This document shows positions 38,643 through 46,744 of a stretch of DNA of 64,000 nucleotides, piece by piece. The notes under the pieces are model-generated. The model worked only from the letters and a program-made list of their open reading frames with translations, was not told where the DNA came from and did not search any database. Position numbers and translations under genes: made by a program. Position 1 is the first letter of the stretch, and every line of letters begins with the position of its first letter. This DNA comes from Aplectana chamaeleonis (Eukaryota; Nematoda; Chromadorea; Rhabditida; Cosmocercidae): the NCBI GenBank assembly GCA_029168955.1, contig JAPDOI010001925.1, positions 1 through 64,000 of the forward strand. The letters run 5' to 3'.

Positions 38643-40364
38643 CTAGGCGATCTTTTTTGTTGAAACACTCTTGCGCGTGCATCGATTTTTAACAGCAATG
38701 GCTAGCCAAAGTACAGTGCGTATTGGAAACCAGCTGATAAACCACACAAGGCGCACAATGAAACCAAGAGTGCACAACCCGATAGTGGTTATCCATATGT
38801 AGGAAAAGAACAGAAAAAGCGCTATTAGTGCAAGCATGATTATAAGGGTTTTATACGATGTGAAAAGCACATCTGCAATGTGGCCGATGTCTGGCCATTT
38901 GAATTCACCGTAAATTGTAGTATTTCCCTCTATCAATGCAAACACAGGGTATTGAACCGAATTGACGAACTTCAGGATTCCGCTCACTTTGAAGTCGTAT
39001 TTTACCTCTCCACATGCCACCGTGCAGTTCAAGGTCTGGCGAGCTGAATCCAGCTGAAAGTGAAGAGTAGATTCCGGTCCAGACGGGGCGCGTGGAATGA
39101 CAAAGGCATGATGCGCACAAACCACTTCTCCCAGCGTTTCTAACTCTGAAAAGCACTGGACTGATGCTACTGCACCTTTACTGCAGTGATAACATCCGCT
39201 CAATTGTGCGTTCTGTACAGTACATTCGTGGTTAGTCACTTCAAGAAGCGCAAAGTCCACTGTCTTGTGCACATTCACAATAACTTCTGATGAAACCAGG
39301 TGTGGAATTTTCGCTGTCAATGGAGAATTCCTGATCTTTTTTATCTTCCAATATGCGGTTTTCACTGGAAGCTTTTGCTGAATTCGATCGAATTCCACCG
39401 CGACATCAGATGAAGCGCATTCACAATGGACTCTAGATTCTGCTGCAGCACATACACAGTTGTCGTTAAATGTGCAGTTCAGCGATTCCGCATCACCCCA
39501 GGTGTTACAGTGCAGGCTTGGCGCAATCGAAGCAGTCCAGATCGCTGTGTCCGAGCTGTCAGTGATAAATGCGCTACTCAGCTTGGGAGTAGGAGGCAGA
39601 GTTAGCAGCGTCATCGTGACTTGTACAGCATCGATTTCTGTCGGAACATTTGGGATGGCTTCCACTATGTAGGTTAGCTTTCCTCTCTTCACGGACAAAT
39701 CTTCCACGATAACTTCCAATTTAACCGTTTCTGTCCAGCGCATGCATCTAAAAACTTCATAAATTTTGGAATTGCGTGGCTTGGCGCTTATGCGGTAAAA
39801 GAGACAACCCGAACTTAGGAAGAAGCAGTCGCACCCGAATCCTCCGCAGGATTCGAAACATCCCGTTCGACCCGGGTAATTTCTTCCATCTGAAAGTTCA
39901 GGGACGATGCCGGAGCTGTTGATACCTGCGCACTTTTCACCGGAGCAAGATCCCATGTGGGGGCATCGTTTGCTATCAATGACGTGGAGATCCGTCGAGC
40001 GTGTAAAATATGAGGTCTCCTGTTCACAGCGCAAATACAACCCTTTCCAGCGAATCTTAACAATAGATACCAACGTGGAGTTTCTCACCAAGCGCAAACA
40101 GGCCTGTTGTTTGAACGTATTGAGTTCCAATACTTCTGAAAGGGTCAAAGTGCAATTCAGAACGCTATTTGATTGAGAACAAACCGTTGTGTGGTGTTCT
40201 AGAACATCAATCTGTTGGCAAGCGTTGGTCCAAGTATGACCTGGGAAAGCCAGAATCACGGCCAATGCTGCTGCCATCCGGGCGCTGCTCGAAGGTCTAC
40301 CTTGCCTTCTTAATTTGCGCATCACTCGTAGGCAACAGCACCCTGCGCATCTTAGTGTAGTCAC
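38643..40364 (-). CDS. Phlebovirus-type G2/Gc envelope glycoprotein (class II fusion protein family)
   Basis: A 573-residue ORF; the frame is open upstream to the TGA at 40383-40385, so the ATG at 40364 may not be a native start. A hydrophobic stretch (about 31-45) precedes a Cys-rich ectodomain with several Asn-X-Ser/Thr sites. Residues about 165-192 (TGCFESCGGFGCDCFF and SGCLFYR) are the Cys/Gly/aromatic cluster characteristic of phlebovirus G2 and nematode Cer envelope proteins, where it includes the fusion-loop region. The C-terminus has strongly hydrophobic segments (about 505-558) and a short basic tail. Family role: binding and fusing membranes to move particles between cells; whether this family member ever did so is unknown. 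The chain of interrupted frames makes this copy very unlikely to yield a full glycoprotein. Confidence 0.88.
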   Translation of the reverse strand: MTTLRCAGCCCLRVMRKLRRQGRPSSSARMAAALAVILAFPGHTWTNACQQIDVLEHHTTVCSQSNSVLNCTLTLSEVLELNTFKQQACLRLVRNSTLVSIVKIRWKGLYLRCEQETSYFTRSTDLHVIDSKRCPHMGSCSGEKCAGINSSGIVPELSDGRNYPGRTGCFESCGGFGCDCFFLSSGCLFYRISAKPRNSKIYEVFRCMRWTETVKLEVIVEDLSVKRGKLTYIVEAIPNVPTEIDAVQVTMTLLTLPPTPKLSSAFITDSSDTAIWTASIAPSLHCNTWGDAESLNCTFNDNCVCAAAESRVHCECASSDVAVEFDRIQQKLPVKTAYWKIKKIRNSPLTAKIPHLVSSEVIVNVHKTVDFALLEVTNHECTVQNAQLSGCYHCSKGAVASVQCFSELETLGEVVCAHHAFVIPRAPSGPESTLHFQLDSARQTLNCTVACGEVKYDFKVSGILKFVNSVQYPVFALIEGNTTIYGEFKWPDIGHIADVLFTSYKTLIIMLALIALFLFFSYIWITTIGLCTLGFIVRLVWFISWFPIRTVLWLAIAVKNRCTRKSVSTKKIA

Positions 40365-40499
40365 TACGAGGAATCGAAGTCCTCACGAAACGATCCGTAT
40401 TGGCTTGCCTATAGTGATAGGTACATATAGCAGTAGGTAAAGAATGGCGACGATTGTGTATAGACAAATGGCGAAGAGTAGAATCGCTCCAAGTGGCCA

Positions 40500-41459
40500 T
40501 CATTCAGGGTTTAGGAAAACCGAGGCGCAAATCCAACAATCGAGATTCTCGCAAAAATCCAGCCCTCTACATATAGTCTCAATTACAGCCAGTTGTCCAC
40601 CTACTCGCCATTTTAGCAGCACTCTGTGGTCATGTAGAGTTATTTCAGGGGGAAATTTGACGAGATAAGGATCCGTGGACAGGTGTTGGATTTTACATAT
40701 GTGGTCTGCGCAAATTTCACAATCTTGAGATACAACTGATTGTACCACTACTCCCTTTTCTGCGCATCTCATGTGCACGGTACCAGTCGTATTACCAGAT
40801 GTAAGTTGGAACACGGACAGGACCATAATGTGGAAGAGAGACCATTTTGGGGAATACTGACTTTGTACTCCGCGATTTGGGTGTGTGATGACATGTTGCG
40901 CATAGTTGACTGGTTTTTGCCGTCGTAAGTTGTAGTGATGGCTGTGAGTCGTCGATGTTGGCTGGGTTTCGTTGGCCTGTTCAACCTCTGCTTCCCCCGT
41001 ATTTGGCGATTCTTCGACCTCAAGTGGAATCAGCAGGTTTACCGGGCGGCGAGTCTTCCTTTTTGTAGCTCTAAATAGTTCTGCTGCCCGGACTTCACCA
41101 TCACTCCCTTGCTGAAGTTCCGTTATACGCGCCATTTTCCATTCATTCCTCGGCAGGATTGGATCGCTGACTAAAACAACGTCGCCAACCATGGGTTTCT
41201 GCTGTCCACACCTGCGCTTAGAAATTTGCCTTCGATGAGTCCCTCGGAGAGCCGGTAGGTACTGCTGCTGCCAAATCCTCCAGAAACGTTCCACCTCCTG
41301 GTTTGAGGAATTGAGCGCTGCGATTACCTGGTTGCGATATCGTAGCGAGCGGAGATCTTCTGGTGGCAGGTAATCGGGGTCGCCATCGTCGCCGTTCATT
41401 TCTTCACTTCTCGGGAGACTTAGCGTCATGTCTCTGTGCAGAAAATCTATTGGGCGCAC
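40500..41459 (-). CDS. DUF5641 domain fused to N-terminal envelope (Gn-like) region
   Basis: A 319-residue ORF in the same frame as the integrase ORF, so its true coding start lies upstream and the ATG at 41459 is internal. Residues about 40-150 (FWRIWQQQYLPALRG, VGDVVLVSDP, NEWKMARITEL, RRPVNLLIPLEV) are the DUF5641 tail found after BEL/Pao integrases. After a linker, residues 206-221 (SLFHIMVLSVFQLTSG) look like a signal or internal membrane segment. A Cys-rich, N-glycosylation-site-bearing ectodomain follows, ending at the TGA at 40500-40502. The same frame continues into the envelope ORF, interrupted again by TGA at 40383-40385. Pol and envelope therefore appear to have been one continuous frame. 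Confidence 0.8.
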   Translation of the reverse strand: MRPIDFLHRDMTLSLPRSEEMNGDDGDPDYLPPEDLRSLRYRNQVIAALNSSNQEVERFWRIWQQQYLPALRGTHRRQISKRRCGQQKPMVGDVVLVSDPILPRNEWKMARITELQQGSDGEVRAAELFRATKRKTRRPVNLLIPLEVEESPNTGEAEVEQANETQPTSTTHSHHYNLRRQKPVNYAQHVITHPNRGVQSQYSPKWSLFHIMVLSVFQLTSGNTTGTVHMRCAEKGVVVQSVVSQDCEICADHICKIQHLSTDPYLVKFPPEITLHDHRVLLKWRVGGQLAVIETICRGLDFCENLDCWICASVFLNPE

Positions 41460-41663
41460 TGAACTGAGCTCTTCCTGCGTGGAACCTTGATAAGTAAGCG
41501 GTCGTGAATTAAGGCACGCTTCAACTTCGATTACGAATGTGTGAATGTCGTCGAACGAAGGTTTTCTTGCGCCTCGTAAAGCCTTGTACAGCGCATGCTT
41601 TATAGACTTGATGAGGCACTCGTAAAACCCTCCTTGCCACGGCGCATAAGGCGTAATATGGTT

Positions 41664-42419
41664 TCATTGAATCTCCTTGTTGGCTACACTATAGACGATA
41701 TCAACATGGAAAATGGGGTTGCTTTGACCCATGATATCGGCGCTGAGTAGGAACGTGGGCGCATTGTCACAGGTTATAGAGTCAGGGCGTCCTCTGCGTC
41801 CGGCGAATCGTCGAAGTGCGTTCAAGAATTCTTCCGTTGCCATAGAGCGCACGACCTCAAGGTGAATTAGGCGTGTGACGGTACATGTGAAAATACAACC
41901 ATACAACTTGATTTCCTCGCCGTTCTCCTCACACGAAGGAAGGTTGAAGAAGTCTAAGCCTGTGTGTTGGAAAGGACGAGACCTCACAACGCTTCGGGAA
42001 GGTAGGTCCGTTATGTCAGGGTAATGGTACGGAAGCGCATTAAAGCGTCTGCACTTAACACAACCTTTGATTAGCTTTCGAACCTGTTGGCGCAATTTTG
42101 GAATCCAGTACTGTTCACGAACGGTGCTCATTGTGTGTTCGATACCTTCATGGTAGTCTCCGTGAGCCTCCTGGATTAGATATTTGGCCAATATCGTATT
42201 AGGCGCAATAAATACGGGATTCTTGGAATCCTCTCCAAGTGCGGAGTGTAGCAACCTTCCTTTCGATCGCCACAGTTGGTTGTCGTCCTGATAGAGCCTC
42301 AGGGTGTTTTCATAGACTTTACGTATTCCTTCTTCAAGAACACCGACTGATGGTTCTGTAGAAACAGAAGCTTTGCTGCTCGAATTTCTGGTCCCAACAG
42401 AACGGATGAAGATGCGCAT
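41664..42419 (-). CDS. Integrase: H2C2 zinc-binding domain and first part of DDE core
   Basis: A 251-residue ORF; the first 40 or so residues are a shadow of the RT frame, and real similarity begins near VLEEGIRKVYENTLRLYQ. The zinc-binding HHCC set lies in HGDYHEGIEHTMSTVREQYW and GCVKCRR. The first catalytic Asp is in HTGLDFFNLPS, the second in ITCDNAPTF. The ORF ends at a TGA (41664-41666), at the place where the family has a conserved Trp before the ITPYAPW-type segment. The frame is open beyond it, and the third catalytic residue (Glu in GGFYE, near 41620) lies after this stop, so the integrase here is split. It would join element cDNA into the genome. Confidence 0.9.
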   Translation of the reverse strand: MRIFIRSVGTRNSSSKASVSTEPSVGVLEEGIRKVYENTLRLYQDDNQLWRSKGRLLHSALGEDSKNPVFIAPNTILAKYLIQEAHGDYHEGIEHTMSTVREQYWIPKLRQQVRKLIKGCVKCRRFNALPYHYPDITDLPSRSVVRSRPFQHTGLDFFNLPSCEENGEEIKLYGCIFTCTVTRLIHLEVVRSMATEEFLNALRRFAGRRGRPDSITCDNAPTFLLSADIMGQSNPIFHVDIVYSVANKEIQ

Positions 42420-44530
42420 ATGTTCCTGAGTTCTGGTATATGCGTGAAAATCCTCTGTTTGACGGTTTCATCAAATCGGCGCAAAGATTTCAAAATGAAA
42501 CGAAGGACTAATGCCGCAATCCTTTTCGCCTTTGAAAATGAGCCAATGCGGTTCCAGTCGAGAAGATGAGTAGCTGTCGCTGAATCTGTGCAAGTCACGT
42601 TAACGTTGGCGCAAGCTGTATCGTTGTCTCCATCTTTTGAGGTGGCTGGACTCACTGCCAACGGATAGAATGTGACGTCCCAAGATTGCACGGGTTGCGT
42701 CAGGAATGTAGGGCTGGACAGCCCTCTCGTTCCTGCATCTGCTGGGTTCTCCGCGGTGTTGATGTACCCAAATTTAACGGTTACAGCATCATCGTTCAGG
42801 CTTCGAACGATTTGACGGATTTCGTGTAACCTATTCTCTACTAGGACTCCCACGTTGGTGTTTTTTAGCGATGAAATCCAGCTTAACACAATTTGGGAGT
42901 AAGAGAACAAATAAATAGTCCATGGGTACCCTTGAATTCGTGACTTCAACGCCTGTGTCACTGAGTAAGCGAGGCGAGTTGCTAATGTTAGAGCATTCAT
43001 TTCACTCTTTGGTATGGTTACCTTGGTCTTGACGGATGGAAGCTTCCCTTTTGCCATAGCGAGCGTCGAAGAGACCCTATTGAAGAGGTATGCGCTCGCA
43101 GCTATTGCCATTGCGCTCGCGTCAGCGAATACCGCTAGATTCTGTGCCTCAGGATGCGCACTGAATTGCCTTGAAAATGACGTCGTGAATACATCAATGT
43201 GTCCAGCAATACCTTGCCATTGTGCGCAAAGTTCAAGAGGCAGTTTACTGTCCCACTCAAATCGCTCTTTCCACAAAACCTGCTGGAACTTCTTTGCCGG
43301 TACCAGCAATGGAACCAGCCATCCTAGTTGATCATATATAGAAGCGATTTGGCGGGCAACTTTGCGTTTAGTGACATCCTCGATGGGAGAAAGGGAGCAA
43401 GAAACGTTTAGGCAATCGTTATCAGCGTTCCATGGAATCCCTAGTACCTTTTGTGTGCGTGGTTTGGCGCACGCTTCATCAGGGAGTTTGGTACTCAGGC
43501 TGGGATCGTTGGAAAGGAATTGCCTCAAATTCATGTTCATTTCCATAAACACTTGGCGCGCTTCCAAGGATTTGGAAGTTGACTCCTCTTCCGTTTCTGC
43601 TGAGAGAACGAGGTTGTCAACATACAGGCTTTCTTGAATTTCATCAGCTAACGAGCGATCATACACTGCATGTCGAAGGTGATGCTGAATAGTCGCACTC
43701 AGCAGGTATGGTGAGACATTGAGCCCGAATGTCACTCGAGTGAAGCGAAAGATGAGGATGTTACTGCCGTCGACTGGCGCATCAAGATTCTTCACCCAGA
43801 GAAATCGGGTTGCATCTCTGTCGGCCTCGTTAAGACGAATTTGTAAGAATGCCTTTTCTACATCAGAGGTGATGACGTACTTTGGCATTTGAAAGCGCAA
43901 TAACATCGCATACAGGTCAGGTAGAATAAGAGGACCCTGATGAAGTACGTCATTCAAAGACGGAGAATCCCTGAAATGCGCAGATGCATCAAAGACTATG
44001 CGCAATTTAGTCGTTTCTTTGCTCGCTGTTATTACCGGTTGATGAGGAATGTAGTGCCGAACCGAGCCAGCTGCACATGGCGCATCTTCGATTTCTTCAA
44101 TCACGCCCTTTTCCCTCTGTTCTTTGAAGGTGTTGTCATAGTCCTTCAATAGCGCAGGCGTCTTCTTAAGCGACTGTATGACAGAAGACAAGCGCTTGAG
44201 CGCAATATCCTTATTCGTTGGTAGCGGTGGATGATCTTTTCTGTAGGGAAGACGAACATAATAACCATCCCCACGCTTTTGTATTGTTTCCTCAGAAAAC
44301 TGCGCAACTTTTTTGTTGGTCGCCTCCTTTTCTGCGTTTTTCGTACCCGTGAATTCGCATACACCAGCGGAATCCATGGTCCAGTACTTATCCCATCTTT
44401 CCAGTTCCTCTTCGAAATCGGTAGAAAGGGTGTTAACCGAGACAGTCGTGGATTGGACCACCTCTTGCTGGTGCCATGGTTCTGACATATCTTGTGCTCC
44501 TGTTAAGAGGTATCCAAGCTTAGAAGGCAC
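42299..44530 (-). CDS. Reverse transcriptase / RNase H (Pao-type) segment
   Basis: A 743-residue ORF in the same frame as the protease ORF. The region from about residue 90 (YYVRLPYRKDHPPL) through KLRIVFDASA (175-184), ITSDVEKAFLQIRL (220-233), FGLNVSPYLL (268-277) and YVDNLVLS (303-310) is the Pao-type RT; YVDN replaces the more general YVDD, a form I recall in this family. The RNase H region follows: VFADASAMAIAA carries the first acidic residue and KSEMNALTLATRLAYS the second. In FSYSQIVLSWI a Tyr appears where an Asp is expected. It copies element RNA into DNA in particles. The frame is lost near 42345-42360 by a one-base shift, after which the integrase continues in another frame. Confidence 0.92.
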   Translation of the reverse strand: MPSKLGYLLTGAQDMSEPWHQQEVVQSTTVSVNTLSTDFEEELERWDKYWTMDSAGVCEFTGTKNAEKEATNKKVAQFSEETIQKRGDGYYVRLPYRKDHPPLPTNKDIALKRLSSVIQSLKKTPALLKDYDNTFKEQREKGVIEEIEDAPCAAGSVRHYIPHQPVITASKETTKLRIVFDASAHFRDSPSLNDVLHQGPLILPDLYAMLLRFQMPKYVITSDVEKAFLQIRLNEADRDATRFLWVKNLDAPVDGSNILIFRFTRVTFGLNVSPYLLSATIQHHLRHAVYDRSLADEIQESLYVDNLVLSAETEEESTSKSLEARQVFMEMNMNLRQFLSNDPSLSTKLPDEACAKPRTQKVLGIPWNADNDCLNVSCSLSPIEDVTKRKVARQIASIYDQLGWLVPLLVPAKKFQQVLWKERFEWDSKLPLELCAQWQGIAGHIDVFTTSFSRQFSAHPEAQNLAVFADASAMAIAASAYLFNRVSSTLAMAKGKLPSVKTKVTIPKSEMNALTLATRLAYSVTQALKSRIQGYPWTIYLFSYSQIVLSWISSLKNTNVGVLVENRLHEIRQIVRSLNDDAVTVKFGYINTAENPADAGTRGLSSPTFLTQPVQSWDVTFYPLAVSPATSKDGDNDTACANVNVTCTDSATATHLLDWNRIGSFSKAKRIAALVLRFILKSLRRFDETVKQRIFTHIPELRNICASSSVLLGPEIRAAKLLFLQNHQSVFLKKEYVKSMKTP

Positions 44531-44548
44531 AAGTTGTAGGCCTGAAGG

Positions 44549-45679
44549 TCATCGGAAACGCGGATGTGGTACGTCCAAAAGTGTCCACATTTGGTCACAT
44601 CCTAGAAGTATCTGGGGTCGTGAACTAGTTCCCCAATCCGATCTAGACAAGCATATCCTATGGTCCGCAATGAATGTCAAGTCCTCGGCACTGAGTCGCG
44701 CAGATTTGCTTGTTGTTGTCAGTAAAGGCGCAGTGTGTAGGCGCACCTCACGTTTTATACCTTGGGAATCCCAAAGCTCCAATGTGGTTAAGCCACATGT
44801 TGTGCATGTGGGCTTCTCTGCACCGAAGGTGTAAATTCTGAGTTCCTTATGAGCGTTGCAGACTAGCCCCAGTTGGTCTGCCAAGTCCTTGGCGATGAAG
44901 GACTCATCTGCTCCCGTGTCCAGCAGTAGTTCTACATCCTTCCACTGCTTACGCGAGGAGTCCCAAACTTTTGCATTAGCCGTTAGCAACAACACGTTTA
45001 TATCCATGGCTTGGGCATTGTCCTTTGCCTCGCAAAGAACGTCTTTGGCCCTTATACTAGAATAAACACTTCCCACACTTGTAGGATGGTCACTGTCCAG
45101 TGCCTCACCTACTGGAACGTCGCAAACTTCGGTGTCCACCGTGCGCGCATTTGCTTCCCGTGGTTTTTTGGGCGACTGCCTACTTACACCTTTCGGTGGA
45201 ACTCGTCCTTCAGTAACAGATTTGGGCGGTGTCCGCTCGTAGTGCTTTCTAGCTGGCGGTGATTGTCTTCGCAACAATCGTGTTTGTTGTGCGCGTGCAG
45301 GGCAGATAGTGTGATGATGCTTCCTGCCTTCACATGATCTCCATCCTTCTCTAGTGCTGTCCTTAGTGAAATGACCAGGTATGCTGCAATTCAGGCACCT
45401 GTCATGGTCACGAAAAAGCTTTCTTCTTTCCTCAATCGTAGAGCACCTTGTGCAAGCTACTGCTTTATGGTCTCTGGCGCCGCAAAAGATGCACGTGGGT
45501 GACCCTTGTCGCGCAGCGTGCGATCCATTGTCGGCGAAAATTTGCGCTTTCGTGCGGTTGTTCGGGTTAGAGGTTTTCTGCACCACCTGGTTTATACGTG
45601 CCTCTGGCTCTATAATGGTGTCCAATTCCGACAGAATGTCGCGCATGATCCAAGAACTCTCTTGCGTCGATGCTGCCAT
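44549..45679 (-). CDS. Gag C-terminus: zinc knuckles and retropepsin-like protease (DUF1758)
   Basis: A 376-residue ORF. Residues 63-76 (CIFCGARDHKAVAC) and about 95-126 (CLNCSIPGHFTKDS, then SCEGRKHHHTIC) are the zinc-knuckle region typical of BEL/Pao gag; one ligand Cys of the second knuckle seems replaced by Ser. Residues about 250-272 hold LLLDTGADESFI, the DTGA active site of a retroviral-type aspartic protease, followed by a DUF1758-like region ending ILLGCDQMW. It processes the polyprotein in particles. The ORF stops at a TGA (44549-44551). The frame stays open directly beyond it into the RT ORF, so the stop is a nonsense change inside one polyprotein rather than a natural end. Confidence 0.85.
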   Translation of the reverse strand: MAASTQESSWIMRDILSELDTIIEPEARINQVVQKTSNPNNRTKAQIFADNGSHAARQGSPTCIFCGARDHKAVACTRCSTIEERRKLFRDHDRCLNCSIPGHFTKDSTREGWRSCEGRKHHHTICPARAQQTRLLRRQSPPARKHYERTPPKSVTEGRVPPKGVSRQSPKKPREANARTVDTEVCDVPVGEALDSDHPTSVGSVYSSIRAKDVLCEAKDNAQAMDINVLLLTANAKVWDSSRKQWKDVELLLDTGADESFIAKDLADQLGLVCNAHKELRIYTFGAEKPTCTTCGLTTLELWDSQGIKREVRLHTAPLLTTTSKSARLSAEDLTFIADHRICLSRSDWGTSSRPQILLGCDQMWTLLDVPHPRFR

Positions 45680-45824
45680 TCGGTTTTAAAGTACTTTGCG
45701 CTGAATGTCCACTTTGAACTTTGGTATAATCTTCTGGCTCAGAAACGAACCGTCGAGCAAGACTCCCTTGTCCTGAAGTTGAGTCACGATTGGCATGATA
45801 TGATCGAGAAGGCAGCGCTGTCCC

Positions 45825-46526
45825 TCAATAGTGTGTTTCCGCTCGCGCTTTGTCGAGGCGCTCTTGTAAACATTCAATCAGGCGTGTTCCCTCACCGTAC
45901 TTACTGCGCAAGAAGTTCAGAGCGTGCGTATAATTGGCCTCGGTGACCGTAAATCGACGCACTGATTCTCGTGCTTCACCGCGAAGTGAGAAAATAAGGT
46001 AGTTGAACTTCTGAAGCGCTGTTAGTGGCTGATTATGAACGTTGGCCTCGAAAAGTGTCCAGAAATTATCGAATTCCCAAACTTTCCCAGAAAACGTTGG
46101 GATCGGAATAGAGGGTAGCGTAGGTTTCGCCATTGCCACCTGCCCAATCTGCGCATGGTCCTGAGCACTAACCCTTTTGGCTTCCAGTTCAATGGCCAGA
46201 ACTTGCGCGCGGTCAAGAACAAGATGGGCTTTATCCACATAGTCTTGAGCCTGCGTTTCCTGCTCTTCAGTCAGTGCCTCAAGAAGCGAATCAACCGTAG
46301 CTGTAAAATTCGATAAGGCGCTACCAACAAGTTGCGATGTTGCATTGAGCTCGTAAACGAAGGACTGAATCCGCTGTGATAGCGCAGGGTCTGGGAGAGA
46401 ACTGTCGTCATGAAACACGGCGCACCTATCAATAACACTGTTTAGGTTATTACAATAGCACGTAAGAAGGGCTTTCTGTGATTCCAAGGACATAGGACCA
46501 CTCATATTGACCCAATCAATCGGCAC
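45825..46526 (-). CDS. Gag-like protein, DUF1759 family (N-terminal piece, broken)
   Basis: A 233-residue ORF. The region around residues 135-230 (starting PTLPSIPIPTFSG, with FDNFWTLFEANVH, NYLIFSLRGEA and LRSKYGEGTRLIE) is the conserved BEL/Pao gag region DUF1759. It is expected to form the cytoplasmic particle that packages element RNA. The first ATG in frame is at 46526; MSGPMSLES just downstream is an alternative start. The frame is lost near 45830-45850. The missing continuation (HTIEGQRCLLDHI onward) lies in another frame at 45689-45877, up to a TAA at 45686-45688, and then continues in frame into the protease ORF. It follows the primer site by about 210 bp of untranslated leader containing pyrimidine-rich acceptor-like sequence. 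Confidence 0.85.
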   Translation of the reverse strand: MPIDWVNMSGPMSLESQKALLTCYCNNLNSVIDRCAVFHDDSSLPDPALSQRIQSFVYELNATSQLVGSALSNFTATVDSLLEALTEEQETQAQDYVDKAHLVLDRAQVLAIELEAKRVSAQDHAQIGQVAMAKPTLPSIPIPTFSGKVWEFDNFWTLFEANVHNQPLTALQKFNYLIFSLRGEARESVRRFTVTEANYTHALNFLRSKYGEGTRLIECLQERLDKARAETHY

Positions 46527-46734
46527 TACTCAAGAAGTGAAATCAGAATTTTCTTTTGAGCTCAAAAAGTAAGTTGTTGGCGCAAAGAAAAATTAAAACG
46601 AAAGTGGAGCACAAGCGCAAACTCCTGTCGGCGCAGAATATGCAGAAAAAAACAGATGAAACAGAAGAAATAATTAGAAGAGAACACTTTAGAAAGTCGT
46701 ACCGTACTTGCTTCGGTCCAAGTTCTGTCGATGT

Positions 46735-46744
46735 CGATGCACCA
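46735..46744 (-). other. Primer-binding site, tRNA-Gly-like
   Basis: Directly after the 5' LTR the minus strand reads TGGTGCATCGA. The first ten bases are complementary to the 3' end of a typical tRNA-Gly (…CGATGCA plus CCA). Immediate adjacency to the LTR supports the role. Confidence 0.75.

Noticed and set aside
39460..40176. Plus-strand ORFs antisense to the envelope (39460-39672, 39907-40176)
   Set aside because: Shadows of the minus-strand envelope gene without own motifs.
40383..44551. TGA codons read as selenocysteine
   Set aside because: At least one TGA sits at a conserved Trp, and other frame breaks and mutated active-site residues point to decay.
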